Assembly (NCBI RefSeq): GCF_009908165.1
Contig: NZ_JAAAUC010000003.1
Span: forward strand, 1-64,000
DNA length: 64,000 bases
Origin: Frigidibacter albus
GTDB lineage: Bacteria; Pseudomonadota; Alphaproteobacteria; Rhodobacterales; Rhodobacteraceae
Direction of reading: 5' to 3'
Part shown: positions 24,233-33,000 of the stretch, in pieces
Layout of the letters: every line of letters begins with the position of its first letter
Numbering within the stretch: the first letter of the stretch is position 1
Notes under the pieces: generated by a model
Database searches by the model: none
Told to the model about the DNA's origin: nothing
What the model saw: only the letters and a program-made list of their open reading frames with translations
Made by a program: the position numbers and the translations under genes

Positions 24233-25201
24233 ATGTTGAAGGCGCTGTATCTGAGACGTCGGATTGCCTCGGAGCCCGCTGGGGCGGAGGGCACGGCAGA
24301 GGGCGCGCGGCGGGCCAAGGTGGATGCCTTCGTGCGCCGCCATTTCACATGGCCCGGCACCTTGCGGCTGCACGGGGCGGCGCTTGGCTTCGATATCCTG
24401 CGGGCGCCGATCAATGTCATGCTGTCGCCGATCCTGCTGCTGGCCAGGGCGGGCGCGTGGATCTGCCGGAAGCTGCGCTGGGGACGGGCCGCGGACTGGC
24501 TGGCGGACCGGCGCCTGCTGCTGCGCACGGCGGTTTCGGCGCGGGTCGAGGCCGCGATCCTCGGCGAGCTGCTGGACGTGCCGCCGGCCCCGGGCAAAGC
24601 CATCCCGGACCGCGCCGCGATGTCGCGCGCCATCCTTGCCGCGCCGCAGTTTCGCGCGATGATCCGCAGCCAGGGCTCGGTGGCCGGTGCGCAGGCGCTG
24701 GCCGACCGGATCACTGGCGCGATCGGGGATTACACCGGCACGCGGTCCTCCATTGCCGAGTTCACCACCGGCCTCGTCACCCTCGCCATCGGCGCCATCG
24801 TGTTTCAGGCGTTGACCCCCGGCATGATCTCGATGGCCCCCGGTGTCGCGGGGGCGGTGTCGCGAGGCACTGCCGTTGCCGAGTTTCCGCTTGGCGCCAC
24901 GCTCGGCGGGGTCTGGTATGGCGTCTTTGCAGTCGGACCGTCCCCCGCGCTGATTGTCGCCACGGTCGCGGGCCTCATGCTGCTGGGGTCGGTCATCGCC
25001 GCCTTTGCCGGCGTCATCGCCGATCCGGTGCAGGTGCGGCTTGGAATCCACCGCCGCAGGCTGATGCGGCTTCTGGACACGCTCGACGCGGAAATCGGCG
25101 GCAGCCGGGACAGGCCGTTCGCTGCGCGCGAACATGCGCTGGCCCGGGTCTTCGACCTCTGGGATGCGGCCGTGTCGGTTTTCCGGGCGTTTCGGGGCTA
25201 G
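24233..25201 (+). CDS. Membrane protein of unknown function
   Basis: About 322 aa. The N-terminal third is basic (LYLRRRIA, RRAKVDAFVRRHF), followed by a hydrophobic hairpin near APINVMLSPILLLARAGAWI. Later come a conserved-looking TGTRSSIAEFTTG segment and two or more hydrophobic stretches (LVTLAIGAIVFQAL and ALIVATVAGLMLLGSVIAAF). It resembles DUF6635-type proteins but I am not certain. ATG 24233 is preferred because GGTGGGAAAG lies just before it; GTG 24185 and ATG 24122 are possible earlier starts. The stop overlaps the convergent FecE-type ATPase by 4 bases. Confidence 0.6.
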   Translation: MLKALYLRRRIASEPAGAEGTAEGARRAKVDAFVRRHFTWPGTLRLHGAALGFDILRAPINVMLSPILLLARAGAWICRKLRWGRAADWLADRRLLLRTAVSARVEAAILGELLDVPPAPGKAIPDRAAMSRAILAAPQFRAMIRSQGSVAGAQALADRITGAIGDYTGTRSSIAEFTTGLVTLAIGAIVFQALTPGMISMAPGVAGAVSRGTAVAEFPLGATLGGVWYGVFAVGPSPALIVATVAGLMLLGSVIAAFAGVIADPVQVRLGIHRRRLMRLLDTLDAEIGGSRDRPFAAREHALARVFDLWDAAVSVFRAFRG

Positions 25202-25962
25202 CCCGCCCGGAAGCGGATATGCGGGCGGGCAGGATCGGCAGACAGGCTCACCTCTGCCTCGACCCGGAACACTTGGCGCAGCAGGTCTTCGGTCAGCACC
25301 TCGCCGGGGCTGCCACAGGCCACGACGCGGCCGGCGTGCAGCACCAGGATACGGTCGCAGAACATCGCGGCAAGGTTCAGGTCATGCAGGGCGACGATGC
25401 TGGTCAGGTCCAGATCCCGCACCAGCCGCAGGATTTCTATCTGATGCTGGATGTCGAGATGGTTGGTGGGCTCGTCGAGGAACATCACGCGCGGGGCCTG
25501 TGCCAGCGCCCGCGCGATATGGACACGCTGACGCTCGCCGCCCGACAGGGTTTGCCAGGCCTGCGCCGAATGGCCGGACATGCCCACAGCGGCGAGCGCG
25601 CCGGTCACCGCCGCCTCGTCCGCCGCAGACCAGCCCGACAGGGCAGAGCGGTGCGGCGTGCGCCCCAGCCGCAGCACATCGCGGACCGAGACATTGGTGT
25701 CGGTCGCGGCGTTCTGCTGCACGAAGGCCACCTGCTGCGCCAGCTTGCGGCGCGGCACAGTGGCGATGTCCTGCCCGTTGATCAGCGCCCGGCCCGACTG
25801 CGGCCGCTTCAGCCCGGCCAGCAGCCGCAGCAGCGAGGATTTGCCCGACCCGTTCGGGCCGATCAGCCCCAGCGTTTCACCCTGCGCGACGGACAGCGAC
25901 ACATCGGACAGGATGGTCTTGCGCCGCACGCCCCAGACCAGATTGCTGGCGACGACACTCAT
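25198..25962 (-). CDS. FecE/BtuD-type ABC transporter ATP-binding protein
   Basis: 254 aa. Walker A GPNGSGKSS, Q-loop FVQQNAATDTNVSVRDVL, signature LSGGERQRVHIARAL, Walker B VMFLDEPTNHLD and switch ALHDLNLA, typical of iron-siderophore, haem and cobalamin importers. It is the last gene of a three-gene minus-strand operon (binding protein, permease, ATPase). The substrate cannot be set from sequence; no TonB-dependent receptor is in the window. Confidence 0.9.
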   Translation of the reverse strand: MSVVASNLVWGVRRKTILSDVSLSVAQGETLGLIGPNGSGKSSLLRLLAGLKRPQSGRALINGQDIATVPRRKLAQQVAFVQQNAATDTNVSVRDVLRLGRTPHRSALSGWSAADEAAVTGALAAVGMSGHSAQAWQTLSGGERQRVHIARALAQAPRVMFLDEPTNHLDIQHQIEILRLVRDLDLTSIVALHDLNLAAMFCDRILVLHAGRVVACGSPGEVLTEDLLRQVFRVEAEVSLSADPARPHIRFRAG

Positions 25963-25972
25963 GGGCGGGGGC

Positions 25973-27013
25973 TCATGTCTGGGGCCTCGAGCGGTAGAGG
26001 ATGAGGGCGAAGAACGGCACGCCCACCAGCGCCGTCACCACGCCGATGGGCACGGTCTGCTGCGCCACGATCACCCGCGAGACGATATCGGCCAGCACCA
26101 TGAACACCGCCCCGACCGCCGCGCAGGCCGGAAGCAGGCGCATGTGCATGGGGCCGACGACATAGTGCGCCGCATGGGGCACCACGAGGCCGACGAAGCC
26201 GATGGCACCGACCATGCTGACGATGGTCGCCGTCAGCATCGCCGTCACCCCGAACAGGATCAGGCGGATGCGCGCCACCGGCACCCCAAGCGCCGCCGCA
26301 TCCTCATCCCCGAAGGTGAAGGCATCGAGCGAGCGGGCCATCCACAGGCAGATGCCAAGGCTTGCCGCTACGACAAGCACCAGAAGCGAGACATCGGGCC
26401 AGCGCACGCCGCCAAAGCTGCCAAGCAGCCAGAACATCACGTCGCGCGCCTGCTGGGCATTGCCCGAGGTGGTGACGATGTAGGAGGTCAGCGCGTTGAA
26501 CAGCTGCGAGGCGGCGACCCCGGCAAGGATCGTGTGGTTGGGGCCGCTTGTGGCCCCGTTCGACAGCAGCGCGACGAGGGCGAAGGCCGCGAAGGCGCCC
26601 GCAAAGGCGCCCATCGACAGCGATAGCCCGCCCGCGCCGATGCCAAGCACGATCACGCAGACCGCGCCGGTCGAGGCGCCCGCCGACACGCCAAGCACGA
26701 AGGGCTCGGCCAGCGCGTTGCGCAGCAGCGCCTGCAGGATCGCCCCGCAAAGCGCGAGGCCGGCCCCGGCCAGGGCTGCGACCAGTGCCCGGCTGAGGCG
26801 CAGGTCCCACACGATGCTGGCCTCGATGGGCGGGATCTCGGCCCCGGTCAGGCCAAGCCCGTTGGTGACCGCCAGAAAGACGGTGCCAAGGCCGATCCTG
26901 TAATCGCCAATCGCGGTCGCAAGGGCGACCGCGAAGGCAAGGACGACAAGGGCCAGCGCCAGGAAGAGGGCGAGCCAGCCGGCCCCGCCCCCTGCGTCAT
27001 CGGTGCGTGTCAC
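25973..27013 (-). CDS. FecCD-family ABC permease
   Basis: 346 aa with about ten transmembrane helices and the FecCD landmarks: DLRLSRALVAALAGAGLALCGAILQ-like region near residue 67 (read as separate helices), FVLGVSAGASTGA, and VGAIGFVGLVVPHAAHYVVG near the coupling helix. It forms the channel of a metal-chelate or corrinoid importer. It overlaps the binding-protein gene by 4 bases and is 10 bases from the ATPase gene. Confidence 0.9.
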   Translation of the reverse strand: MTRTDDAGGGAGWLALFLALALVVLAFAVALATAIGDYRIGLGTVFLAVTNGLGLTGAEIPPIEASIVWDLRLSRALVAALAGAGLALCGAILQALLRNALAEPFVLGVSAGASTGAVCVIVLGIGAGGLSLSMGAFAGAFAAFALVALLSNGATSGPNHTILAGVAASQLFNALTSYIVTTSGNAQQARDVMFWLLGSFGGVRWPDVSLLVLVVAASLGICLWMARSLDAFTFGDEDAAALGVPVARIRLILFGVTAMLTATIVSMVGAIGFVGLVVPHAAHYVVGPMHMRLLPACAAVGAVFMVLADIVSRVIVAQQTVPIGVVTALVGVPFFALILYRSRPQT

Positions 27014-28032
27014 GGCAGGTCAAGCGCCTTCAGTTGCTCGGCGATCTGCTCGGCGCCATAGAGCGTGCGGATGCTTGGGTTCATCGCGGCCCCGCTCATC
27101 TCCACGATCCGCCCGGCTTTCACCGCCTCCATCTGGCTGACCGTCGGGTCCGAGGTCAGATAGGCGATCTTCGCCGCGGCATTGTCCAGATCCCAGCGGT
27201 TGCGGTCCACCTGCGCGGCCACGAAGACGGTGGGGTTGGCGGCCATGATGCCTTCCCAGCCAAGCGTCGGCCATTCCGCCTCGGTCTCGACCGCGTTCGA
27301 CCCGCCAAGGATGTCCGCGATATAGCCCGACGGGCCGTTGCCGCCGCCAAGATAGGCGTCATCGGCGGGCGAGGGGCTGGAGAACCAGAACAGGAAGGTC
27401 ACGTCTTCGCTTTGGGCGAACTCGGCCCGCAGCGCCGCCTCGCGGGCCTTGAACTCCGCGACCAGCGCCTGCCCGCGATCCGCGACGTCGAAGATCTGCG
27501 CGAGGTCTTCGATTTCCTTGTAGAGCAGGTCCATCGTCCACAGGTCGCCCCGGCTGCCATAGGCATCGCCCGCGGTCAGCGCGGTAGAGCAGGCACTGGG
27601 CGAGAGATAGGTCGGGATCCCGAGCGCCTCGAAATCCTCGCGCTTGGCGACCTTGCTGTCGGGGCCCATCAGCGTGACCAGCATCGCCGGCACGAAGTCA
27701 GGCTGCTTGGACAGCACCGCCTCCAGCGTCGGGAATTCGACGGTCAGGACCTCGACCTTGCTGTTGGCGGCCTCCAGTTCGGGCAGGACCTTGTTCGGCC
27801 AGAAGGCGGTGGCGGCCATCCGGTCCTCGAGCCCCAGCAGCAACAGGATCTCGGCGCTGTTCTGTCCCAGTGGCACCGCCCGTTCGGGCGCCATGGTGAA
27901 GGTGACCTGCTGGCCGCAATTCTCGAGCGTCAGGGGATAGGTGGTCGGCGCGGCCTGCACGGCGGCACACAGACAGGTTCCCATGACGGCGCCCAGCACC
28001 CCAAGGCCCTTGTTCCACATGATGGAGTCCAT
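27010..28032 (-). CDS. FecB/BtuF-type periplasmic binding protein
   Basis: 340 aa with a signal peptide (cut near VQAAPT). The cluster-A-type fold starts with the TMAPERAVPLGQNSAEILLLLGL segment (two short strands and a helix) and a later WPTLGWEGIMAANPTVFVAA segment, both diagnostic of metal-chelate or B12 receptors. It is the first gene of the importer operon, divergent from the LacI gene at 28220. The ligand is unknown. Given the lanthanide enzyme nearby, a metallophore-bound metal is a reasonable but untested idea; iron-siderophore is the default. Confidence 0.85.
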   Translation of the reverse strand: MDSIMWNKGLGVLGAVMGTCLCAAVQAAPTTYPLTLENCGQQVTFTMAPERAVPLGQNSAEILLLLGLEDRMAATAFWPNKVLPELEAANSKVEVLTVEFPTLEAVLSKQPDFVPAMLVTLMGPDSKVAKREDFEALGIPTYLSPSACSTALTAGDAYGSRGDLWTMDLLYKEIEDLAQIFDVADRGQALVAEFKAREAALRAEFAQSEDVTFLFWFSSPSPADDAYLGGGNGPSGYIADILGGSNAVETEAEWPTLGWEGIMAANPTVFVAAQVDRNRWDLDNAAAKIAYLTSDPTVSQMEAVKAGRIVEMSGAAMNPSIRTLYGAEQIAEQLKALDLP

Positions 28033-28191
28033 TTTTCCGACGAAAAGAGTCTGGCTCTCTTAGCGGCGGCCTTGGGGGATAACAAGAGCGTTTCAGTCGG
28101 AAATCAGGGCATAGAGAGCGGCTGGCGGCGATGGGTCCCGGCCAGGGCGCTGCATGTCATAATCCTGTGCAGATTCGGACGCTACAAGCCA

Positions 28192-28205
28192 TGGAAACGT
28201 TTCCA
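28192..28205. promoter_or_regulatory. LacI-type operator, autoregulatory
   Basis: TGGAAACGTTTCCA is a perfect 14-bp palindrome with the central CG typical of LacI/GalR-family operators. It lies 14 bases before the start codon of the LacI regulator at 28220, so it would block that promoter and the downstream ABC operon. Confidence 0.75.
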
Positions 28206-28219
28206 CAGGCCCGAAACCC

Positions 28220-29305
28220 ATGACCCACAAATCCGCCATCACCATCAAGGACGTCGCGCAGGCGGCGGGCTGCGGTGTGGCGACGGCCAGCCGGGTGCTG
28301 AACAATTCCGGCTCCGCCAGCGCCGATGTGCGCGAGCGGGTCGAGACGGCGGCGCGCGACCTGGGGTTCAGCTTCTCGGCCATCGGCCGCGCCCTGCAAA
28401 GCCGCCGGTCGATGACCATCGGCTGCCTTGTGCCCTCGCTGGCCAACCCGGTCTTTGCGGAAGCGGTGCAGGGCGTGCAGGCAGAGCTTCAGGGGTCTGG
28501 ATACCAGCTGCTCATCTCCTGCTCCAACTACGACGAGGCGGCCGACGACGCCGCCCTCGAGATGCTGCTGTCGAAAGACACCGACGCCCTGATCGCCACG
28601 ATGGTCGCACCCGAGCGCAGCGCGGCCCTGCAACTGGCGGGCCGGCGCGGCATCCCGGTGGCGCTGATGTTCCACGATCCGATGGAGGGCTTCGTCACCT
28701 CCTACGTGGACAATGTGGAGGCCGCCCGCGAGGTGGCGCGGCAGTTCGCCCGGCTTGGCCACCGGCGCACCGGGTTTCTTGCGCTGCGCTTCTCGACCTC
28801 GGACCGTTCGCGCAACCGCTATGCCGGGTTTCTGGCCGAATGCCGGGCCGGGGGCCTGCCCGACCCGGCATTGATCGAGATCGGCGAGGCCGAGGCGCGC
28901 CAGCCTGACCGCCTTGCCGTGATCCTCGGCCAGCACCCTGGGCTGACGGCGATCTTCGCCTCGAACGACTTCCTCGCCATCGCCCTGCAAAATGCCGCAC
29001 GCCTTTTGGGCTGGCGCGTGCCGCAGGACATGTCGGTTGCCGGGTTCGACGGGATCGAGATCGGGCGGTTGCTCGAGGTGCCCTTAGCCACCATCGAAAC
29101 CTCGCCCGAGGCAATGGGCCGTCAGGCCGCCCGGCTGCTGCTTGAAAGACTGCAGGGCGGCGCGCCCGTTCAGCCGCCGGCCCTGTCCTTCCATTTCCGG
29201 GCCGGGGCGACGCTTGCCCCGCCGACCCCGGGAAAAGGTGACGACGGTCGGGTTGCAGCCCAACCGCCGTCCGCTCCCCCTGCCGAAACCGCTCAACAAG
29301 GATGA
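28220..29305 (+). CDS. LacI-family transcriptional regulator (ABC/phosphoesterase operon)
   Basis: 361 aa. The N-terminal HTH (TIKDVAQAAGCGVATASRVLNNSGSAS) is followed by a periplasmic-binding-like sensor domain (IGCLVPSLANPVFAEAVQGV). It ends with an unusual ~30-residue Pro/Ala/Gln tail (TPGKGDDGRVAAQPPSAPPA). The binding-protein gene starts 4 bases after its stop, so regulator and transporter share a transcript. The palindrome TGGAAACGTTTCCA just upstream is its likely own operator. The effector is probably the transported compound or its hydrolysis product. Confidence 0.9.
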   Translation: MTHKSAITIKDVAQAAGCGVATASRVLNNSGSASADVRERVETAARDLGFSFSAIGRALQSRRSMTIGCLVPSLANPVFAEAVQGVQAELQGSGYQLLISCSNYDEAADDAALEMLLSKDTDALIATMVAPERSAALQLAGRRGIPVALMFHDPMEGFVTSYVDNVEAAREVARQFARLGHRRTGFLALRFSTSDRSRNRYAGFLAECRAGGLPDPALIEIGEAEARQPDRLAVILGQHPGLTAIFASNDFLAIALQNAARLLGWRVPQDMSVAGFDGIEIGRLLEVPLATIETSPEAMGRQAARLLLERLQGGAPVQPPALSFHFRAGATLAPPTPGKGDDGRVAAQPPSAPPAETAQQG

Positions 29306-29309
29306 ACCG

Positions 29310-30320
29310 ATGAAACATACCGTTCTTGCCGTTCTCTTCGCAACGGCCATTGCCGCGCCGGCCTTCACCACGGAGGCCTTTGCCGAAGACGCCGTCTGCT
29401 ACAACTGCCCGCCGGAATGGGCGGACTGGGCCTCGATGCTGAAGGCGCTGGACGAACAGGCCGGCATCACCATGCCCCATGACAACAAGAACTCGGGCCA
29501 GGCGCTGAGCCAGATGATCGCCGAAAAGGCCTCGCCCGTGGCCGACGTCGCCTATTACGGCGTGACCACCGGCATTCAGGCGATCAAGGAGGGCGTCGTC
29601 CAGCCCTACAAGCCCGCCGGCTTCGACGAGATCCCGGACGGGCTGAAAGACCCCGAGGGCAACTGGTTTGCCGTGCATTACGGCACGCTGGGGATGTTCG
29701 TGAACGTGGATGCGCTGGCCGGCGCGCCGGTGCCGCAATGCTGGGCCGACCTGGCCAAGCCCGAATACAAGGCGATGGTGGGTTATCTCGACCCGGCTTC
29801 CGCCTTCGTCGGCTATGCCGGCGCGGTTGCCGTGAACCAGGCGTTCGGCGGCGATCTGACCAACTTCGGCCCGGCGATCAAGTATTTCAACGACCTGGCC
29901 GCCAACAGCCCGCTGGTGCCCAAGCAGACCTCTTATGCCCGCGTCGTTTCGGGTGAGATCCCGATCCTGTTCGACTATGACTTCAACGCCTACCGCGCCA
30001 AGTACAACGAGGGCGGCAACTACGAATTCGTGCTGCCCTGCGAAGGCACGATCCGCGTGCCTTATGTCATGAGCCTGGTGGCGAACGCACCGCATCCTGA
30101 AACCGCCAAGAAGGCGCTGGACTTCATCCTGTCGGATGAAGGCCAGGCGATCTGGACCAATGCCTATCTCAAGCCCGCCCGCCCGGTGGAACTGCCCGCC
30201 GATGTCGCCGGCCGCTTCCTGCCCGACAGCGATTATGAGCGGGCCGTGGCCGTGGACTATGCGGCGATGGCCGCGGCGCAGGCTGCCTTTGGCGAGCGCT
30301 ACCTGTCCGAAGTGAAGTAA
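29310..30320 (+). CDS. ABC transporter periplasmic binding protein (Fbp/PhnS/PotD-like)
   Basis: 336 aa with a signal peptide (cut near AFAEDA). Type II binding fold with NWFAVHYGTLGMFVNVDAL, FDYDFNAYRAKY and SLVANAPHPETAKKALDFILSDEGQ, as in iron(III), polyamine and 2-aminoethylphosphonate receptors. An uncommon CYNCPPEW pair of cysteines opens the mature protein. ATG 29310 has AAGGATG upstream; the LacI stop is 4 bases away. The presence of a phosphoesterase in the operon favours an organophosphate ligand over iron. Confidence 0.85.
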   Translation: MKHTVLAVLFATAIAAPAFTTEAFAEDAVCYNCPPEWADWASMLKALDEQAGITMPHDNKNSGQALSQMIAEKASPVADVAYYGVTTGIQAIKEGVVQPYKPAGFDEIPDGLKDPEGNWFAVHYGTLGMFVNVDALAGAPVPQCWADLAKPEYKAMVGYLDPASAFVGYAGAVAVNQAFGGDLTNFGPAIKYFNDLAANSPLVPKQTSYARVVSGEIPILFDYDFNAYRAKYNEGGNYEFVLPCEGTIRVPYVMSLVANAPHPETAKKALDFILSDEGQAIWTNAYLKPARPVELPADVAGRFLPDSDYERAVAVDYAAMAAAQAAFGERYLSEVK

Positions 30321-30329
30321 CGCGCGGCA

Positions 30330-30353
30330 GGGCAGGGCGCTCGCGCCCTGCCC
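30330..30353 (+). terminator. Stem-loop between binding-protein and permease genes (attenuator or 3' stabiliser)
   Basis: GGGCAGGGCG and CGCCCTGCCC form a perfect 10-bp stem with loop CTCG, ten bases after the binding-protein stop. No T-run follows, so it is more likely an mRNA-stabilising or attenuating hairpin than a full terminator. It would raise the binding protein relative to the membrane subunits. Confidence 0.6.
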
Positions 30354-30375
30354 ATCCCAATCCAAGGAATCCCCC

Positions 30376-31179
30376 ATGTCCACCCGGCAGTTCGTTGCCC
30401 TGTGCCTTGTGCCGCTTGCCATCTTCGCGCTGACCTTTCTGGCGCTGCCGCTGGTGCGGCTGGTCCTTGCCTCGGGCGAGGGCGAAGCAGGCTGGGGCAT
30501 CTACTGGCAGATCCTGCACACGCCCCGCTACCTGACGACGCTGGTGCAGACGGTTCTGGTCTCGGTCAGCGTCACCATTGCCGCGCTGGCGGTGTCCACC
30601 ACCGCCGGGCTGTTCCTGACCCGAAACCGCTTTCGCGGGCGGGCGGTGCTGCTGTCGATCCTGACGCTGCCGCTGGCCTTTCCGGGCGTGGTCGTGGGCT
30701 TCATGATCATCTTGCTGGGCGGGCGGCAGGGGCTGTTCAACGCGATCTTCCCCGGTCACGGGGTCTTTGCCTATTCGATCTTCGGGCTGTTCCTGGGATA
30801 CCTCTATTTCTCGATCCCCCGCGTGCTGCTGACCGTGATGGCGGCGGCCGAAAAGATCGACCCGGCGCTGGAAGAGGCGGCCCGCACTCTGGGGGCCCCG
30901 TCGCACCGGGTGCTGCGCGATGTGCTGATCCCGGCGCTGGCCCCGGCGTTGGTCGCCGCGGGCGCAATTGCCTTTGCGACCGCGATGGGGGCTTTCGGCA
31001 CCGCCTTCACGCTGGCCACCAATATCGATGTTCTGCCCATGGTGATCTACACGGAGTTCACGCTGTCGGCGAATATCGCCATGGCCGCGGCCCTGTCGGT
31101 CCTGCTGGGCATCGTCACCTGGGGAATGCTGTTCCTGGCGCGCAGCTTCTCGGGCTCCACCATCGCGGCGGGGGGCTGA
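30376..31179 (+). CDS. ABC transporter permease 1 (PotB/PhnU-type)
   Basis: 267 aa with six transmembrane helices. The EAA-type cytoplasmic loop is EEAARTLGAPSHRVLRDVLIPALAPAL near residue 175. It pairs with the permease 4 bases downstream. The upstream hairpin separates it from the binding-protein gene. It belongs to the inner-membrane importer of this LacI-controlled operon. Confidence 0.88.
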   Translation: MSTRQFVALCLVPLAIFALTFLALPLVRLVLASGEGEAGWGIYWQILHTPRYLTTLVQTVLVSVSVTIAALAVSTTAGLFLTRNRFRGRAVLLSILTLPLAFPGVVVGFMIILLGGRQGLFNAIFPGHGVFAYSIFGLFLGYLYFSIPRVLLTVMAAAEKIDPALEEAARTLGAPSHRVLRDVLIPALAPALVAAGAIAFATAMGAFGTAFTLATNIDVLPMVIYTEFTLSANIAMAAALSVLLGIVTWGMLFLARSFSGSTIAAGG

Positions 31180-31183
31180 GGCC

Positions 31184-31969
31184 ATGCGGATCGGCAAAGC
31201 CCTGCAACTGGCGGTGACGCTGCTGGCCGCCGCCTTCCTGCTGGTGCCGACGATCCAGTCGGTGCTGGCGGGCGTGACGGTGAACTACTTCCAGGGCATC
31301 CGCTCTGGCCTCACGCTGGAGTGGATCGCGGTGGTGTGGGAGCTTTACGCCTCCTCCATCTTCCTGTCGCTTGGCATCGCGCTGGCCTGCCTGTGCGTGA
31401 CGCTGGTGATCGGCGTGCCCGCCGCCTATGCGCTGGCCCGCAGCCCCGGCCGCCTGTCGCGCGCGGTCGAGGAGTTCATCTCGCTGCCGCTGGCCATTCC
31501 CGGCCTCGCGCTGGCGCTGGCGCTGCTGCAGCTTTACGGCAGCTACAAGGGCTTCCGGATGAGCCCGGCCTTCATCCTTGTCGGCCATGTGCTCTACACG
31601 CTGCCCTTCATGGTGCGCTCCGTGCAATCGGTGCTGGCCGCCATTGACTTGAGGACGCTGGAGGAGGGCGCGGCAACCCTTGGCGCGGGCCCGGTGCGGC
31701 GGTTCTTCGATGTGGTGGTGCCGAACGCGCTGCCCGGCATTCTGGCGGGGGCGCTGACCGTCGTCACCCTGTCGATCGGCGAATTCAACCTGACCTGGAT
31801 GCTGCACACACCCTTCCTGAAAACCCTGCCGGTGGGGCTGGCCGACAGCTATGCCTCGATGCGGCTGGAAATTGCCTCGGCCTATACCCTGATCTTCTTC
31901 GTGATGATCGTGCCGCTGCTGCTTGCCATGCAATGGGCCAGCGCCCGTGCCCAAAGGATGTCGCAATGA
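31184..31969 (+). CDS. ABC transporter permease 2 (PotC/PhnV-type)
   Basis: 261 aa with six transmembrane helices and the EAA loop LEEGAATLGAGPVRRFFDVVVPNALPG near residue 158. It overlaps the ATPase gene by 4 bases. With the first permease it forms a heterodimeric channel, the usual layout in iron, polyamine and aminoethylphosphonate importers. Confidence 0.88.
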   Translation: MRIGKALQLAVTLLAAAFLLVPTIQSVLAGVTVNYFQGIRSGLTLEWIAVVWELYASSIFLSLGIALACLCVTLVIGVPAAYALARSPGRLSRAVEEFISLPLAIPGLALALALLQLYGSYKGFRMSPAFILVGHVLYTLPFMVRSVQSVLAAIDLRTLEEGAATLGAGPVRRFFDVVVPNALPGILAGALTVVTLSIGEFNLTWMLHTPFLKTLPVGLADSYASMRLEIASAYTLIFFVMIVPLLLAMQWASARAQRMSQ

Positions 31970-33000
31970 CCCTGACCCTTCGCAACATCGCCAAGACCTA
32001 TCCCGGCGGCACCCGCGCGCTGCTGCCCACCGACCTTGATATCGCCGAGGGCGAGATCGTGTCGTTGCTTGGCCCCTCGGGCTGCGGCAAGACCACGCTG
32101 CTGCGGATCATCGCGGGGCTGGAGACGGCCGATGCCGGGGCCGAGATCCGCTTCAAGGACGATGACATCACCCATCAGCCGGTAGAGCGGCGGAAGGTGG
32201 GGATGGTGTTCCAGTCCTACGCGCTGTTCCCCAACATGTCGGTGCGCGGCAATATCGGCTACGGGCTGAAGATGCAGGGCCTGCCGCGCGCGCAGATCGA
32301 CGCAAGGGTGGACGAGGTGATCGCGCTGTGCCGGCTGGAACCTTATGCAGGGCGGGCGATCACCGCGCTGTCGGGCGGGCAGCGGCAACGGGTGGCGCTG
32401 GCCCGCGCCTTCGCGCCGCGCCCGCGCCTGCTGCTGCTGGACGAGCCGCTGTCGGCGCTCGACGCCGCCCTGCGCGGGCAGTTGCGCGACGAGCTGGCGG
32501 CCCTGCTGCGCCAGTTCGGCATCACCGCGATCTTCGTGACCCATGACCAGGATGAGGCGATGGCGATTGCCGACCGCGTTGCAGTGATGAGCCAGGGCCG
32601 CGTCGCCCAGATCGGCACGCCCGAGGCGCTGTACCGGGCGCCGCAAACCGCCTTCGTCGCCCGCTTCGTCGGCAATTCGATGCCGCTTGGCGGCCGGATC
32701 GAGGGCAGCCAGCTGCATCTGCCGGGCGGTACGCTGGCACTGACTGCCCCCTCGGACGGCAAGGCCGCCTTCGTGCGGGCCGAGGATGTGCGGCTTGCCG
32801 AGCACGGCCCGCTGACCGCCCGCGTCACAGCCGTTACCTTCCTTGGCACCCATTACCGCATCGCCCTGAGCGGCGCGACGGAGGACACCCTGTTCTGCCT
32901 GCATCAGGGCCAGTCTGCCCCGAAGCCGGGCGAGACGGTGCGCCTTGCCATCGCGCCGCAGTCGATCTTGATCCTGAGCCCAGAGAAAGCCGCTGCCTGA
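31966..33000 (+). CDS. ABC transporter ATP-binding protein (PotA/PhnT-type)
   Basis: 344 aa. Walker A GPSGCGKTT, Q-loop MVFQSYALFPNMSV, signature LSGGQRQRVALARAF, Walker B LLLLDEPLSALD and switch FVTHDQDEAM, then a C-terminal TOBE domain (residues ~255-335) that usually carries regulatory or substrate-related contacts. ATG 31966 overlaps the permease stop. The phosphoesterase gene begins at the base after its stop. Confidence 0.92.
   Translation: MTLTLRNIAKTYPGGTRALLPTDLDIAEGEIVSLLGPSGCGKTTLLRIIAGLETADAGAEIRFKDDDITHQPVERRKVGMVFQSYALFPNMSVRGNIGYGLKMQGLPRAQIDARVDEVIALCRLEPYAGRAITALSGGQRQRVALARAFAPRPRLLLLDEPLSALDAALRGQLRDELAALLRQFGITAIFVTHDQDEAMAIADRVAVMSQGRVAQIGTPEALYRAPQTAFVARFVGNSMPLGGRIEGSQLHLPGGTLALTAPSDGKAAFVRAEDVRLAEHGPLTARVTAVTFLGTHYRIALSGATEDTLFCLHQGQSAPKPGETVRLAIAPQSILILSPEKAAA

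Noticed and set aside
22900-26004. 1034-aa open frame on the plus strand
   Set aside because: Antisense to DUF58, moxR and the FecE-type ATPase; low-complexity composition, no recognisable domain.
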